DNA of 20,874 bases from contig JADRCO010001258.1 of assembly GCA_021464525.1 (NCBI GenBank), positions 1 through 20,874 of the forward strand, in the 5' to 3' direction. How positions within the stretch are numbered: the stretch's first letter is position 1; the number at the start of each line of letters is the position of its first letter. The DNA comes from Rhizophagus sp. LPA8_4_AMF (Eukaryota > Glomeromycota > Glomeromycetes > Glomerales > Glomeraceae). Below, in pieces: positions 1-9,163 of this stretch. The position numbers were made by a program, and so were the translations under genes. Under the pieces are notes generated by a model. The model made no database searches. It was not told where the DNA came from and worked only from the letters and a program-made list of their open reading frames with translations.

Positions 1-108
1 TGCTTTGGAATCAGATCGACTTATATGTAAAAAATTTTTTGAGAATCGATTCTCGAAATCGATTTTACTATGTTTTGTCGATTTTCGATTAATCGATTCC
101 ATCCCTAG
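1..108. repeat. Possible end of a hAT-like element, cut by window edge
   Basis: This stretch is dense in ATCGAT-type words (GAATCGATT, AAATCGATT, TAATCGATT). On the minus strand it begins CTAGGGATGGAATCGATTAA. hAT-family termini often start (C/T)AGGG, so position 107-108 could be the outer end of an element whose body lies left of the window. No second terminus or target duplication can be seen, so this is a weak, pattern-based call. No coding sequence is visible here. Confidence 0.25.
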
Positions 109-249
109 TCTGAGTTTCTTCGGAATAAAAACTAGAAAAATGATCACTTATCGGAGTTTTTTCCAGAATTTTTTTTTATAGGGGTTGTTTTGTTATGCTA
201 ACATACTATATACTGCTGTATACTATGTGTCACAAAAATAAAAATAATA

Positions 250-405
250 TGTTTCGCCAAGTTATCGGAAGTCACGGAAGTTTGGGCAAGTTTCGCGCAG
301 TTTCGGAAATTTCGCAAGTTTCGGATTTTGTACTCAGTGGCGAAAGTAGTTTCGTCAGATTTCTGAAGTTTCGCCAAGGATTTAGTTCTGGTTTCGCCCG
401 AAACA
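250..405. repeat. Degenerate short repeat of a GTTTCG(C/G) word
   Basis: The word GTTTCG occurs about seven times, plus one ATTTCG variant, within roughly 155 bp, often as AAGTTTCGSMAAG-like units. The spacing is irregular at about 9-50 bp. The segment is more GC-rich than its surroundings. A 71-codon plus-strand reading frame (195-410) runs across it, but its sequence is only the repeat translated and it has no recognisable domain, so I do not call a gene. Confidence 0.5.
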
Positions 406-513
406 ACTAATTGAAACTGTTGAACAACTTCTCTTAATACTCAAATAACTAATTCAAAAAGATTAAGACAAGAACGAAATCAAAAAGTTCGCTGATCATT
501 ACAAAATAAAGAT

Positions 514-645
514 ATGGAAGAAAAAGTAACATCAAATCTGACCATTGCTTCAAATAATTCAAATGGATCAAAAGGATTAAACATGGCCACAAGAAAAGAG
601 GACGGTAATAATTGATGAAGTGATAGAAGATAACGATATGACTTG
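514..645 (+). pseudogene. Possible short coding relic, frameshifted, unrecognised
   Basis: An ATG at 514 opens a 33-codon frame (MEEKVTSNLTIASNN...) ending in TGA near 615. Overlapping it, another frame reads RTVIIDEVIEDNDMT before a TGA near 645. Both pieces look protein-like in composition and would join across a frameshift near 590. I recognise no family. It may be the N-terminal fragment of a degraded transposon or host gene, or chance; confidence is low. Confidence 0.2.
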
Positions 646-689
646 ACGACCGTGCACCCTATAAAAAATTTTTATCGGAATATTTCCAT

Positions 690-770
690 TATTTCTCCGT
701 GTCTTCCGTAAAAATTCCGTGAAAAAAATGATACATTCACGGAAAAAACACGGAAAGATAAAACACGGAT
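690..770. repeat. Inverted-repeat cluster of CCGTG / CACGG words
   Basis: TTCCGTGAA (715-723) and TTCACGGAA (736-744) form perfect 9-bp inverted arms around a 12-nt spacer. Outside them, TCCGTGTCTTCCGT on the left and CACGG words on the right continue the symmetry imperfectly. The structure could fold as a hairpin and resembles the terminal part of a small DNA transposon. A minus-strand open frame across it is low-complexity and not a gene. Confidence 0.45.
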
Positions 771-1064
771 CAAATTTTTTACAGAACAATTTAGCATTTA
801 TGTCAGTATTCTTAACGTCATATTGATAGATCGATTCCTTTCTTTTGGAGAAATAGTGTCATTTAAATATACCTTTAATATTTTATTTTATATACATTAT
901 TAATAAATATTAATTAACAGATGGAACAGTCATTAGGAATACTGCGATGACCAATAGGAATTAATGCTACTAATACGGTTTTCAATATTGGGTATCTAAA
1001 AAAATATCGGACATTAAAATCACGCATATTTCTAATCGACTATTTAATTTATACTTTAGTTTTA
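771..1064. other. AT-rich 3' flank of exchanger gene A
   Basis: No open frame of note lies here. This is the sequence downstream of gene A's stop codon at 1065 on the minus strand and should contain its 3' UTR. I do not see an unambiguous AATAAA signal; ATAAATTAAATA lies just past the stop. Confidence 0.4.
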
Positions 1065-2690
1065 TCAATTAGGATAAAAGTAGGTAACTATAGCTATAAT
1101 AACGTACGTAGCTAAAAATATAGCACCTTTTAGCCAATGTGAATCACCACCCTAAAGAAATATAGTAGTTAATTTTACAATTTAACTGAAAAGATAAAAA
1201 AAAGCATGTAATGATACTGACCTGAACAAGTTGATATGTCATCATAACCGAAGCGAATAAAATAATAGTTTCGAATGTATGGAAAAACAATGTCATTTGT
1301 TGCCCTATTATCCATCCAAGTATAACGAGTAATGGTGAAACGAAAAGTGCGATTTGCTAAAATTTTTAAAAGTAAAAAATAAAAAAAATTATTTAAATAA
1401 TTATAAAAGCAAGATTATGTGCAATCATGGTTTACTTACCATCGAATTGCCGACAGCACTATCGATAGCAAAATCCAGATTCATTTTCTTTTTCATTGGA
1501 GAAGTTAAAGTAGCTACAATCTATACAAAGTAATAAATAATTGGTAGTTTAAAAAAAAGATTTAACTCCCGACAAATTCAAGAAATTAGATAATTACTTC
1601 AGAAATTTTTTTAATATTGGGAATTAAAATCAAACCGACAAAAGTTTTATTTAATTCAAAAGATTCAACAATTCCTTCGATTGAATCAACTAAGTGTTCA
1701 GCGGAAAAAGCAACGGAAACAGTTACAGCAGCCAATAACAACAACGATACAATAAGTGTTAATTGAGGTTGTTCTTCATCATCTTCATTTTCCTCCTCAT
1801 CTTGGTATAAATGTGTATGAGTTTTCAACTAATAAACCAAAGAAAGTTATATTTTACACGATGAGAAGAATTAAAATGCTGTACCATAAGTTTTGTTGTA
1901 CTCACCTGGAACAGAAGATAAAGAATATAAACTATCAACAAAACAATTGCCGTTCCGTAGGATAGATTTAAAATCTCTTTATATTTTTTATCATCATTGC
2001 TAACGATGTCTGAATTCTCAACAGGAGAAACAAAAGTAATAAAAGCCGCGGGAATAATTAAACTAATACATGCCAAAGCCATTAAACTTGAGCTCGTTTG
2101 CGCAGCAGTCATATTAAATTTTGGTTCTTTATGATAAATTCCTCCCGCAACAAAACATATTCCTAACAACAATAATAAATTCGAAATAATTGATCCAAGA
2201 ATTGAAGCTTGAACTACACGTATTTGTCCTTCTTTAAGTGCTACTATGAAAACAATTAATTCTACCGTATTACTGTAAGTAGAGTTTAACAAACAACCAG
2301 TTACCTGCAAAAAAAAGGTGAGTTTTTAACGTTAAATATTGCAGATTTTGCTTAAATATCCTTGATAAATACCCGACCGACTCTCAAGTTAACACTTTCG
2401 GCTGCAAATTCAAATAACATGGCCAATGGCATTATAGCCAGAAAATTTAGAACGAAAACCCAAGTGTTACTCCATTTTAATTCAAAGGCTATATATCCAA
2501 GCGGTACAAAAATTAACAATACATTTATCCATGAGGTAGTAAATATAGTCTTAAGGGATTTACGTAAAGTTGGTGAAGGCGGTGGATAATGCAAAATTGG
2601 TGAACTTGGAGGAGACGGAATTAATGTCGCGTTAATGTTCGTGTCTTCATTTTGTGTCGAATTTGATGATTGTGATTTTCTATGTGACAT
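1065..2690 (-). CDS. VCX1/CAX-type vacuolar cation/H+ exchanger, copy A (divergent signatures)
   Basis: Six exons, by GT-AG junctions read directly: 2373-2690, 1906-2304, 1598-1828, 1440-1520, 1222-1356 and 1065-1151. They give 416 aa ending in TGA, and every intron (68-83 nt) is phase 0. A proline-rich cytosolic N-terminus (about residues 25-42) precedes the first membrane helix ([17 protein letters not shown], about 53-69). The c-1 repeat reads SNTVELI (117-123), where CAX proteins have GNAVELI. The c-2 repeat ends KKISE (312-316), where they have GNAAE. Both key glutamates remain, but the c-2 Asn is Lys. The linker before helix 7 is strongly acidic (DEEENEDDEE, 249-258), as in Vcx1-like proteins. 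By family it should sit in the vacuolar membrane and exchange a divalent cation for H+; the changed core makes substrate and activity uncertain. It is the most distant of three tandem copies. Confidence 0.88.
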
Positions 2691-3017
2691 GTTTCAAGAG
2701 AAGGGTAATAATAATAATAAAAAAAAAGATTTAAAATATTTTATTTCCATTTTTCTTTTAAATAATAAGAGATATATATATGTAATTTTATTTTTACTAA
2801 TGCACTCATGTAGCAAAATGATAATCGTTTTCATCTATTTCTTTTTCTATTGTGATGAACATTGACACAAAATAAATAGTTTCACAAGCGCGATAAAAAA
2901 GTACTTTCAAATGAATTAAATTTAAGCCACTGACTTTGGTAATACAAAAAAATCTAAGTTAATTATGAAATGCACCACATCAGTCAATGCATGATACTGC
3001 ATAATACCAAATAGAGT
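2691..3017. other. 5' flank of gene A; no gene seen
   Basis: AT-rich sequence directly upstream of gene A. A TATATATAT stretch near 2771-2780 lies about 85 nt before the gene A start codon and could serve as a TATA-like element, but this is weak in such AT-rich DNA. No coding sequence is recognised. Confidence 0.3.
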
Positions 3018-3220
3018 ATTGATGCAGGACCCCGAACAATATATATAGAGGTCAGGTCCAGGAATAATTGTACGCATTTCTTCAGGGCCGGAATTAAGAT
3101 AATGTCAGTCTGTATTTAAAAAAGGAAACAATAATTTGACCAGGGTTATCCATAAAAGGAAAGATCTACACGATTATTTTGTCCAATTATACGCATATTG
3201 TTCGGGGGTCCTATTGATGC
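3018..3220. mobile_element. 187-bp MITE with terminal inverted repeats and 8-bp target duplication
   Basis: The sequence ATTGATGC occurs at 3018-3025 and again at 3213-3220. Between them the element starts AGGACCCCGAACAATAT and ends with its inverted counterpart (reverse complement AGGACCCCCGAACAATAT, one extra C). Perfect 8-bp flanking repeats plus inverted termini are the signature of a cut-and-paste insertion; 8 bp is typical of hAT elements. It is far too short to encode a transposase, so it is a non-autonomous MITE. Target duplication and termini are seen directly; the hAT assignment is inference. Confidence 0.82.
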
Positions 3221-3237
3221 TAGCACAAGTGCTAGCA
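3218..3237. repeat. Perfect 9-bp palindromic hairpin next to the MITE
   Basis: TGCTAGCAC at 3218-3226 and GTGCTAGCA at 3229-3237 are perfect inverted arms with a 2-nt spacer. The left arm overlaps the last three bases of the MITE's right-hand target duplication, so the palindrome was probably part of the original target site. Confidence 0.6.
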
Positions 3238-4424
3238 CTCTAATATTATAGAACATTTCTGCACATTTTCCGAAATTTCTGAAACGACTTACGACTTTTT
3301 CTCATTGCGCTAGAAACCAAGAAACCAATTAAGTGACTATATGGAAGTTTGTATCTTAGCTATTCTTGTTCTATATTACTACGTAGTCTTTGATATATAT
3401 ATTTGAATTCGGATTAAATGAACGCATTTAACGCCAGGATCATAGGCAAGGATTTTGATTGGCCGAAGCAAATTTTATGGGACAAGAAAAAGATCATCCA
3501 TTTCCTTTCTTGCATGAATCCGAGAAGTTTTTTTACCTGAGAAAAGACCAAATTTTATTAACTTTTATTATGTTTAAAGGTTATAACCAACGTGCTAACG
3601 TTGTGTAATAATATGTAGGTGTTGTTCGAGCTCCTCTAAAAGTTGTTAATTTTCAACCTTTATTAAGGTATTAAGGTTTGTTGCTATGTATCATAACGTA
3701 TTTACTTTATCTGCATTGCCATAGTAAAATCAAGTGTAAATAACATTGAGAAAAACAATAATAAATTGACAGTTATAGCAGTAACATCAATTATCATTAT
3801 TTACATTAAAGCGAATAATAGATTAGATTGCACATAATTTTATTATTATAATATTATCTATTTATCATATTTAAATAGGTGACTGATATTTTTTTTATTG
3901 ATAATGGATTATTAAATTTTACAAATTTCATCGCTTTTTCGGTAATGTCTCATTTGAAAAATTATAATTTTTCGTTCATCAAATAATTCACCGATTCACC
4001 AACTATTTGACGGTTATTTCATCTCACCGACAGTAAAACGTATATATTTTCTTTTGCTTGATTTTTTTTTTATTTTTCCATTTTAAAAAGTTTTAAAAAA
4101 TGAGTAAAATGCTTCAGAATTATTATTACTACTAGAAAAATAATATTGGTATTATCATATAAGATAAAAGAAAATTTTATATTTGGAAATGAAAATCTTT
4201 CTGAATTACACAAATTTTCAAAGTCGTCTATTATAGTATCATCAATAAGTTGATTTTACTGAAAAATATCCCTACATATAAAAATTGATTTTGCATAATC
4301 GTGTAAATGGTGCCGATCAGAAAGTGATCAGGGGATAATTATACAGTCGTACAGTATGTACTTTCTAAAAATTTCATGTGCTCCATACATTGTGAAATCA
4401 GCTGTGACTAACAGATACATACTT
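3238..4424. other. AT-rich intergenic DNA, no gene recognised
   Basis: No convincing gene on either strand. One 49-codon plus-strand frame around 3450-3610 (containing EKDHPFPFLHESEKFFYL) has a protein-like look but no start context or family match. Around 3985-4035 the word CACCGA(T/C) recurs, a motif that reappears near 4540, 4607 and 5205-5275, so remnants of one dispersed repeat may be present. Confidence 0.3.
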
Positions 4425-4580
4425 GTTATTCCATGGGTATCAATGAATGCCTTGGGGGTCCCTCGAAGGAAGGGGAGCATCGGAGCTTTTATTAGATATC
4501 CATGGAATAACATGCTTATCTCATTGTGTATAACGTATACACCGATGGAGTAATTTACAAAAAAATCCATTGGTGTATAC
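4415..4580. repeat. Two nested inverted repeats (hairpin-forming element)
   Basis: First pair: GTTATTCCATGGGTATC (4425-4441) against GATATCCATGGAATAAC (4495-4511), 16 of 17 matching, with weaker similarity extending outward. Second pair: GTATACACCGATGGA (4535-4549) against TCCATTGGTGTATAC (4566-4580), 14 of 15 matching, with a 16-nt loop. The first loop holds a GC-rich patch (GGGGGTCCCTCGAAGG) unusual for this locus. The whole is likely the remains of a small palindromic DNA element. An 84-codon minus-strand frame across it looks incidental. Confidence 0.6.
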
Positions 4581-5879
4581 ATAATACCGATGGGATAAAG
4601 TACATTTCACCGATAACCAAATCAAGTACAGACATAAAATTATTTTATTAATTTGAAAGATCTTTGATTAAATTGGTTTAAGAATTAAATCATAATCGTA
4701 CATGTAAACAAACATTAATAAGAAGTAAGTAATCAAATAATCTCGATAATATTCAAGAATCAAAACTAGTTTTAACTTTTTTAATTGACACGTTTCATAC
4801 AGATATTAGTATGTTGTTTGACAAATATTTTCATGAAAATTTTTTTTAAAAAAAAAGATAAAAAATATACCTGCCGATGTCACTTATTTATCTTTAATTT
4901 TTTTTTTTTTTGTTGACGTTTCCGATTCATAGCTTCAGATTCAATGATTATTATTAGTAGATTTTGAGAAGGAGAATATGAAAGTAGCAATAGTGAGAAA
5001 TTTGTATTGTGATTTAATGACTATCGGGAAGTTCGGATTATTTTTTGTACTTAGGCTTATGCCGAATTATAACTTTTCGAGATATAGGAATCGGTTTTTT
5101 TTTTAAAAAAAAAAATTTATCATACAAAACTCAAACTCATCTATTAAACATCATCTAAATGTCGAATGAATTTTTTAAATTCATGAAATTTTACGGGACG
5201 CATTCACCGATAATCATTTATTTCATCGACAAACTTTTCACCGATCATCCCACCGACAGGTCATTTCACCGACATTTAAAATATTATAATAAAAATTTAA
5301 ATATAAATTTATTTTTCTAACATATTATTATTATGTCTTTCGCATAAAAATAAATTTTTTTTCTTTTTTTCTAATTTAGTAATGATTAAGATGTAACCTC
5401 AAATTTTTTAAAATTTTTTTTATTAATTATTATCATATATAAGTAAGTTATTTTTAGCTGTGATGAGCAAAAACTAGAAAAAAAAATAGTTTAAATTTTC
5501 TTTGCACTGGTATAATTATAAGAACTGTCTGTATCGGTGATCCAACCCAAATAGATTACGTTAGTAATTATTTGAATAGGTTGATCAAATTAAAGTAGAA
5601 TTTCGAATCAATACCTAATTCAAATTTGGAATCCATGTCGATCCTAATTGAAAAACATTAATTTGACAGATAGAAGTTCGGAAACATTTCCAAATATTTC
5701 CCATTACGAGAATATTTCTATGGTATCATGACACATTGGATATATGTTTACAAATATTTTTAATATTGCAAATCTAGTTTCCTTTCATTTCATTTTATTA
5801 TTCCTGTTTAATAAAAATAAAAAAGCAAATATTGTAAATCTAGAGTGATTTTTTGGGAACAACTATTTTTTAAAGATCA
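4581..5879. other. AT-rich intergenic DNA with TnAn blocks; no gene
   Basis: Two symmetrical homopolymer blocks, T8A9 near 4840-4856 and T10A11 at 5095-5115, are the clearest features. CACCGAT/CACCGAC words cluster at about 5204-5275, in the same orientation as those near 3985-4035. No open reading frame or RNA gene is recognisable. Confidence 0.35.
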
Positions 5880-6037
5880 GACCAATGAAAATAAATTGAT
5901 ACCGCATGAATTTTAAATATTATTTCTTAATGATTACAAATATTAACTAAAATAAGAAAAATATATTATCAGAAAAAGCGACTTTATTAATAGAATCTTG
6001 TAATTACTAAGAAATAATATTTTATTTTCATTAGTTC
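5880..6037. repeat. Imperfect long inverted repeat, MITE-like
   Basis: The right arm (5998-6037), reverse complemented, matches the left arm (5880-5939): an outer block ACCAATGAAAATAAA-like and an inner block AAATATTATTTCTTA followed by ATTACAA. The left arm carries about 18 extra bases between the two blocks. The roughly 58-bp centre is AT-rich and noncoding. The size and arms suggest a MITE; I did not find a convincing target duplication. Confidence 0.5.
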
Positions 6038-6541
6038 AAGTTTTACAATTATTTTTAAACATAGTAAAGAATCATTAAATAAAAGGGGAAATTCTCAAAA
6101 AGAAAACATTGTTTTTAAAAGAAATGATAACACTTTTTATGTAATTATTGAAATAAACAATGCCGTCGGTAAAATTTACTAAAATGGTTAACGGAATATT
6201 CTTGGCAGAATGATTTACAGACAACATGTTTGTAGATGCTTTGCACATCTATCATACTGTGATACCGTAAATTACATGTATGATCAATTTAGAATAATAA
6301 TATAATTAATTACTAGTACCTATTTATAATTTCATAATCTCACAATTTCTTTCTAAAAATCAGTATAAGGATCTATCTCTATTTAAAATATAATATTTAC
6401 ATTGGCTGCGTATTACAATTTATAAATAAATAAAATTGTATGGTAAATTATTGTTTTTTATTGTAAAAACCATATTATAATAAGAATTGTATTGGTTAAT
6501 TTACTATTATATTAATCTAATATTTAAATTTTTAATCAGAT
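6038..6541. other. 3' flank of exchanger gene B; no gene
   Basis: AT-rich DNA downstream (minus strand) of gene B's TAA at 6542-6544, presumably containing its 3' UTR. Nothing else recognisable. Confidence 0.35.
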
Positions 6542-8217
6542 TTACGTTTGATATTGTAAAGATTTATCTGGATAAAAAAAGAAAGCTATTGCTACAATAA
6601 TATATGTGGCTAAGAACAAAACACCTTTTAACCAATTTGATTCACCATTCTAAAAAAAAAAGTTAAAATTGTTAATATTTACAATTTTATAATTAGTTAA
6701 AGAAACGCGTAAATATAATATTATACCTGAACGAGATAATATGTCATCAAAACTGAAATGAATAATACAACAGTTTCGAATGTTTCGAAATATAGTGTCA
6801 TCTCCTGACCCGTTATCCATCCAAGTATAACGAGTAATGGTGAAACGAAAAATGCAATATGCTAAAAAGGAATAGATAAATAATGAATAAAGAATTGTTT
6901 TTAATGAATCAAAAAACAAGGATATGCAATTCATTTACCATAGAACTACCGGCGGCAAGATTGATAGCAAAATCTAAATCAATTTTATCTTCTGCTGCGG
7001 AACTAAGAGTTTGTAATAACTATATGAAGGAAAACTTATTTTGTTAATTCAGAAAAAAAATAATAATAATTGAAGAAAATAATTACCTCAGAAGCTTTAT
7101 TAACGATAGGCAATATAATTAAACCTATAAAAGCTTTGGTTATTCCAAAGGTGTGAACAATTCCTTCGATTGAACTAACTAGATATTCAGAAAAGGATAC
7201 AGCACAAGTCGCAGTAGCTAATAATATTAATGATACAATAAGAGGTAGATGTGGCTCTCTATCTTCTTTATGTTTTCTTTGAAATATATGTGAATGAGTT
7301 TTCAACTAAATAATAAATCAATTACATTTTACACGATGAATGTTATTCTATGAGTTTGATGATCACATATGTAATATTGTACTTACTTGAAACACAAGAT
7401 AAAGAATATAAATTATCAATAAAACAATCGCTGTTCCGTAAGATAAATATGATAATTTTTCGTTATGAGTTTTGTTATTAGATTCAAGAGAATTAGCAAA
7501 AGCTGCGGGGATGATTAAAGCAATACATGCCAAAGTCATTAAAGATGAACTTGTTCGCGCAGCAATTTGATTAAATTTTTGTGTTTTACTAGAAATTCCT
7601 CCTCTTGTAAAACTTATTCCTAATATTAATAATAAATTTAATATAATTGACCCGAGAATCGAGCCCTGGACAACTTGTATTTGTCCCTCTCTAAGTGCTG
7701 TTATAGAAATAATTATTTCTACCGTATTACTGAAGGTTGCGAGTAACAAGTCACCAATTGTCTGCAAAATAAAAGAGAAATTATTCATACTATAACGAAT
7801 TTTTTTTAAATGTAATCTTATTATAATTACCTGACCAAATCTTAGGCTAATGTCGTCAATTGCATATTCAAATAATATGGCCAATGGAATTATAGCCAAA
7901 AAGTTTAGGATGAAAACCCAAGCATCATCCCAGTTGTATGCATGTGCAATGTATCCAAGTGGTATAAAAACTAATAATAAAGTTATCCATGGAGTAAGTA
8001 TATAAAAATAATGCGTATCTAGTAATCGAAATGAAGTAGTAGTTATAGAAAAAGTATGTGAGACTGGTGAACCCGGTGTTGATGGTATCCAGGAACTGTT
8101 TGTGCCTTCATTTGTTATGCCATCACTATTGTTTGATTTCCTATTTATACTAAAACCACTATTGTTTGATTTCCTATTTATACTTAAACCACTATTCTTT
8201 AATTTCCTATCTGGCAT
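6542..8217 (-). CDS. VCX1/CAX-type vacuolar cation/H+ exchanger, copy B (divergent signatures)
   Basis: Six exons: 7831-8217, 7387-7761, 7087-7305, 6939-7019, 6727-6861 and 6542-6649. They give 434 aa ending in TAA, with phase-0 introns of 67-81 nt. The N-terminus carries a tandem peptide repeat (two copies of [14 protein letters not shown], about residues 12-31) encoded by a 33-bp DNA repeat. The c-1 signature is SNTVEII (140-146) and the c-2 signature NKASE (323-327): glutamates kept, the Gly-Asn pair of c-2 replaced by Asn-Lys. The linker before helix 7, acidic in Vcx1-like proteins, is QRKHKEDRE here (about 263-271), with no net acidic run. The distal half ([22 protein letters not shown]) is well conserved. 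The first intron (7762-7830) is 69 nt with no stop, so its retention would add 23 in-frame residues. Likely vacuolar; substrate uncertain. Confidence 0.9.
8124..8214. repeat. 33-bp tandem repeat inside exon 1 of gene B
   Basis: Units begin CACTATT at 8124, 8157 and 8190. The first two copies are almost identical over 33 bp and the third is partial and diverged. The 33-bp period is a multiple of three, so copy number can change without breaking the frame; on the protein it gives the repeated [10 protein letters not shown] segment in the disordered N-terminus. Confidence 0.85.
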
Positions 8218-8679
8218 ATTTATAAAAGAAAGATTACGATTATTTTCTACAATTTATACGAAAAAAAATATTTCGAGGAAGAAATATTAAAAAAAAAAAT
8301 TATGACCTAAGATAATAATTAAAGCAAATTGGTTATATAGTGCAGATCCTCCGAATTTAACCTATCATGATAATCCTCCTGAAGTTCATTTGTAATACAT
8401 GTGAATTCATTTTTTAATTTTCCCCCAAAAAATAATTTAATGACATATTTACTAAAAGAATCTTCTATCTGCTTTAGTATCCAATTATGTAATAGTATTA
8501 AGACATAAACTTGTAAATAATAACTCATTTCTCACAATGATTTTCAACTTAAAACAATTTGATCGACACGTCACATGTAAATCGGAAAATAAAATTGATG
8601 ATGCCAAGTATAACAGAATTTGGGTTCATACTATCTTACTGTATTACGTATATCGCAGATTTAGTTTAATAATAAAATT
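8218..8679. other. Spacer upstream of gene B; one unsupported 69-codon frame
   Basis: This lies between the gene B start codon and the B-C spacer. A minus-strand 69-codon open frame at 8319-8528 (starting MSYYLQVYVLILLHNW) resembles no family I know and has no visible splice partners; it may be a small gene, a relic or chance. Otherwise only AT-rich sequence. Confidence 0.25.
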
Positions 8680-9010
8680 AGGACCCCGAAATGTGCAACT
8701 TTAATAACGTGATTTTTGCCAAATTAATTTATTGTATTATCCTATTAGCTGAATTACTTTATATAGGAACGACGTTTTTAATTATAGTCCATCCAAACCA
8801 GAAAGTCGCTCATTCTAGCCAATTCAAGCCTAACAAAGTCAAAGTTCAACTTAATCAAGTTGATTACGTTCTATTTACTTTATATATATATTAGTCTTGT
8901 AAAAATATATACTTTGTAAAAATATTTTTATAAACATTAGATCTACACGTCATTTCCATGGTCGGTATTACATAATTTCGGCCAGCACTATCCAAAAAAG
9001 GAAGATCTGA
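8680..9010. repeat. Possible degraded relatives of the 3-kb-region MITE
   Basis: AGGACCCCGAA at 8680-8690 matches the MITE terminus at 3026. AGATCTACACG near 8940 and TATCCAAAAAAGGAAGATCT at 8989-9008 resemble the MITE interior at 3147-3172 (TATCCATAAAAGGAAAGATC). No matching right terminus or target duplication is visible, so these are fragments at best. A 67-codon hydrophobic plus-strand frame at 8691-8894 lies within; I do not recognise it and do not call it a gene. Confidence 0.35.
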
Positions 9011-9163
9011 GTATATACTATATAAATATCGGTATTATTTTTTACACGACTTTTTAAAATGTTTATTTAACGTTAAAATATAAAATTACATGTAATAAAC
9101 TTAAAAGTAAATATAGTTTGGAATTTTAATTTAAAATATTAATTTCGTTACCGAAATCACATT

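Noticed and set aside
195..410. 71-codon plus-strand ORF
   Set aside because: It is the GTTTCG repeat translated, with no domain and no gene-like context.
577..789. 70-codon minus-strand ORF with Phe/Ile-rich sequence
   Set aside because: Runs through the CCGTG/CACGG inverted repeats and is low complexity.
4328..4582. 84-codon minus-strand ORF and its plus-strand shadow
   Set aside because: Coincides with the nested inverted repeats; both strands are open because of the palindrome, not coding selection.
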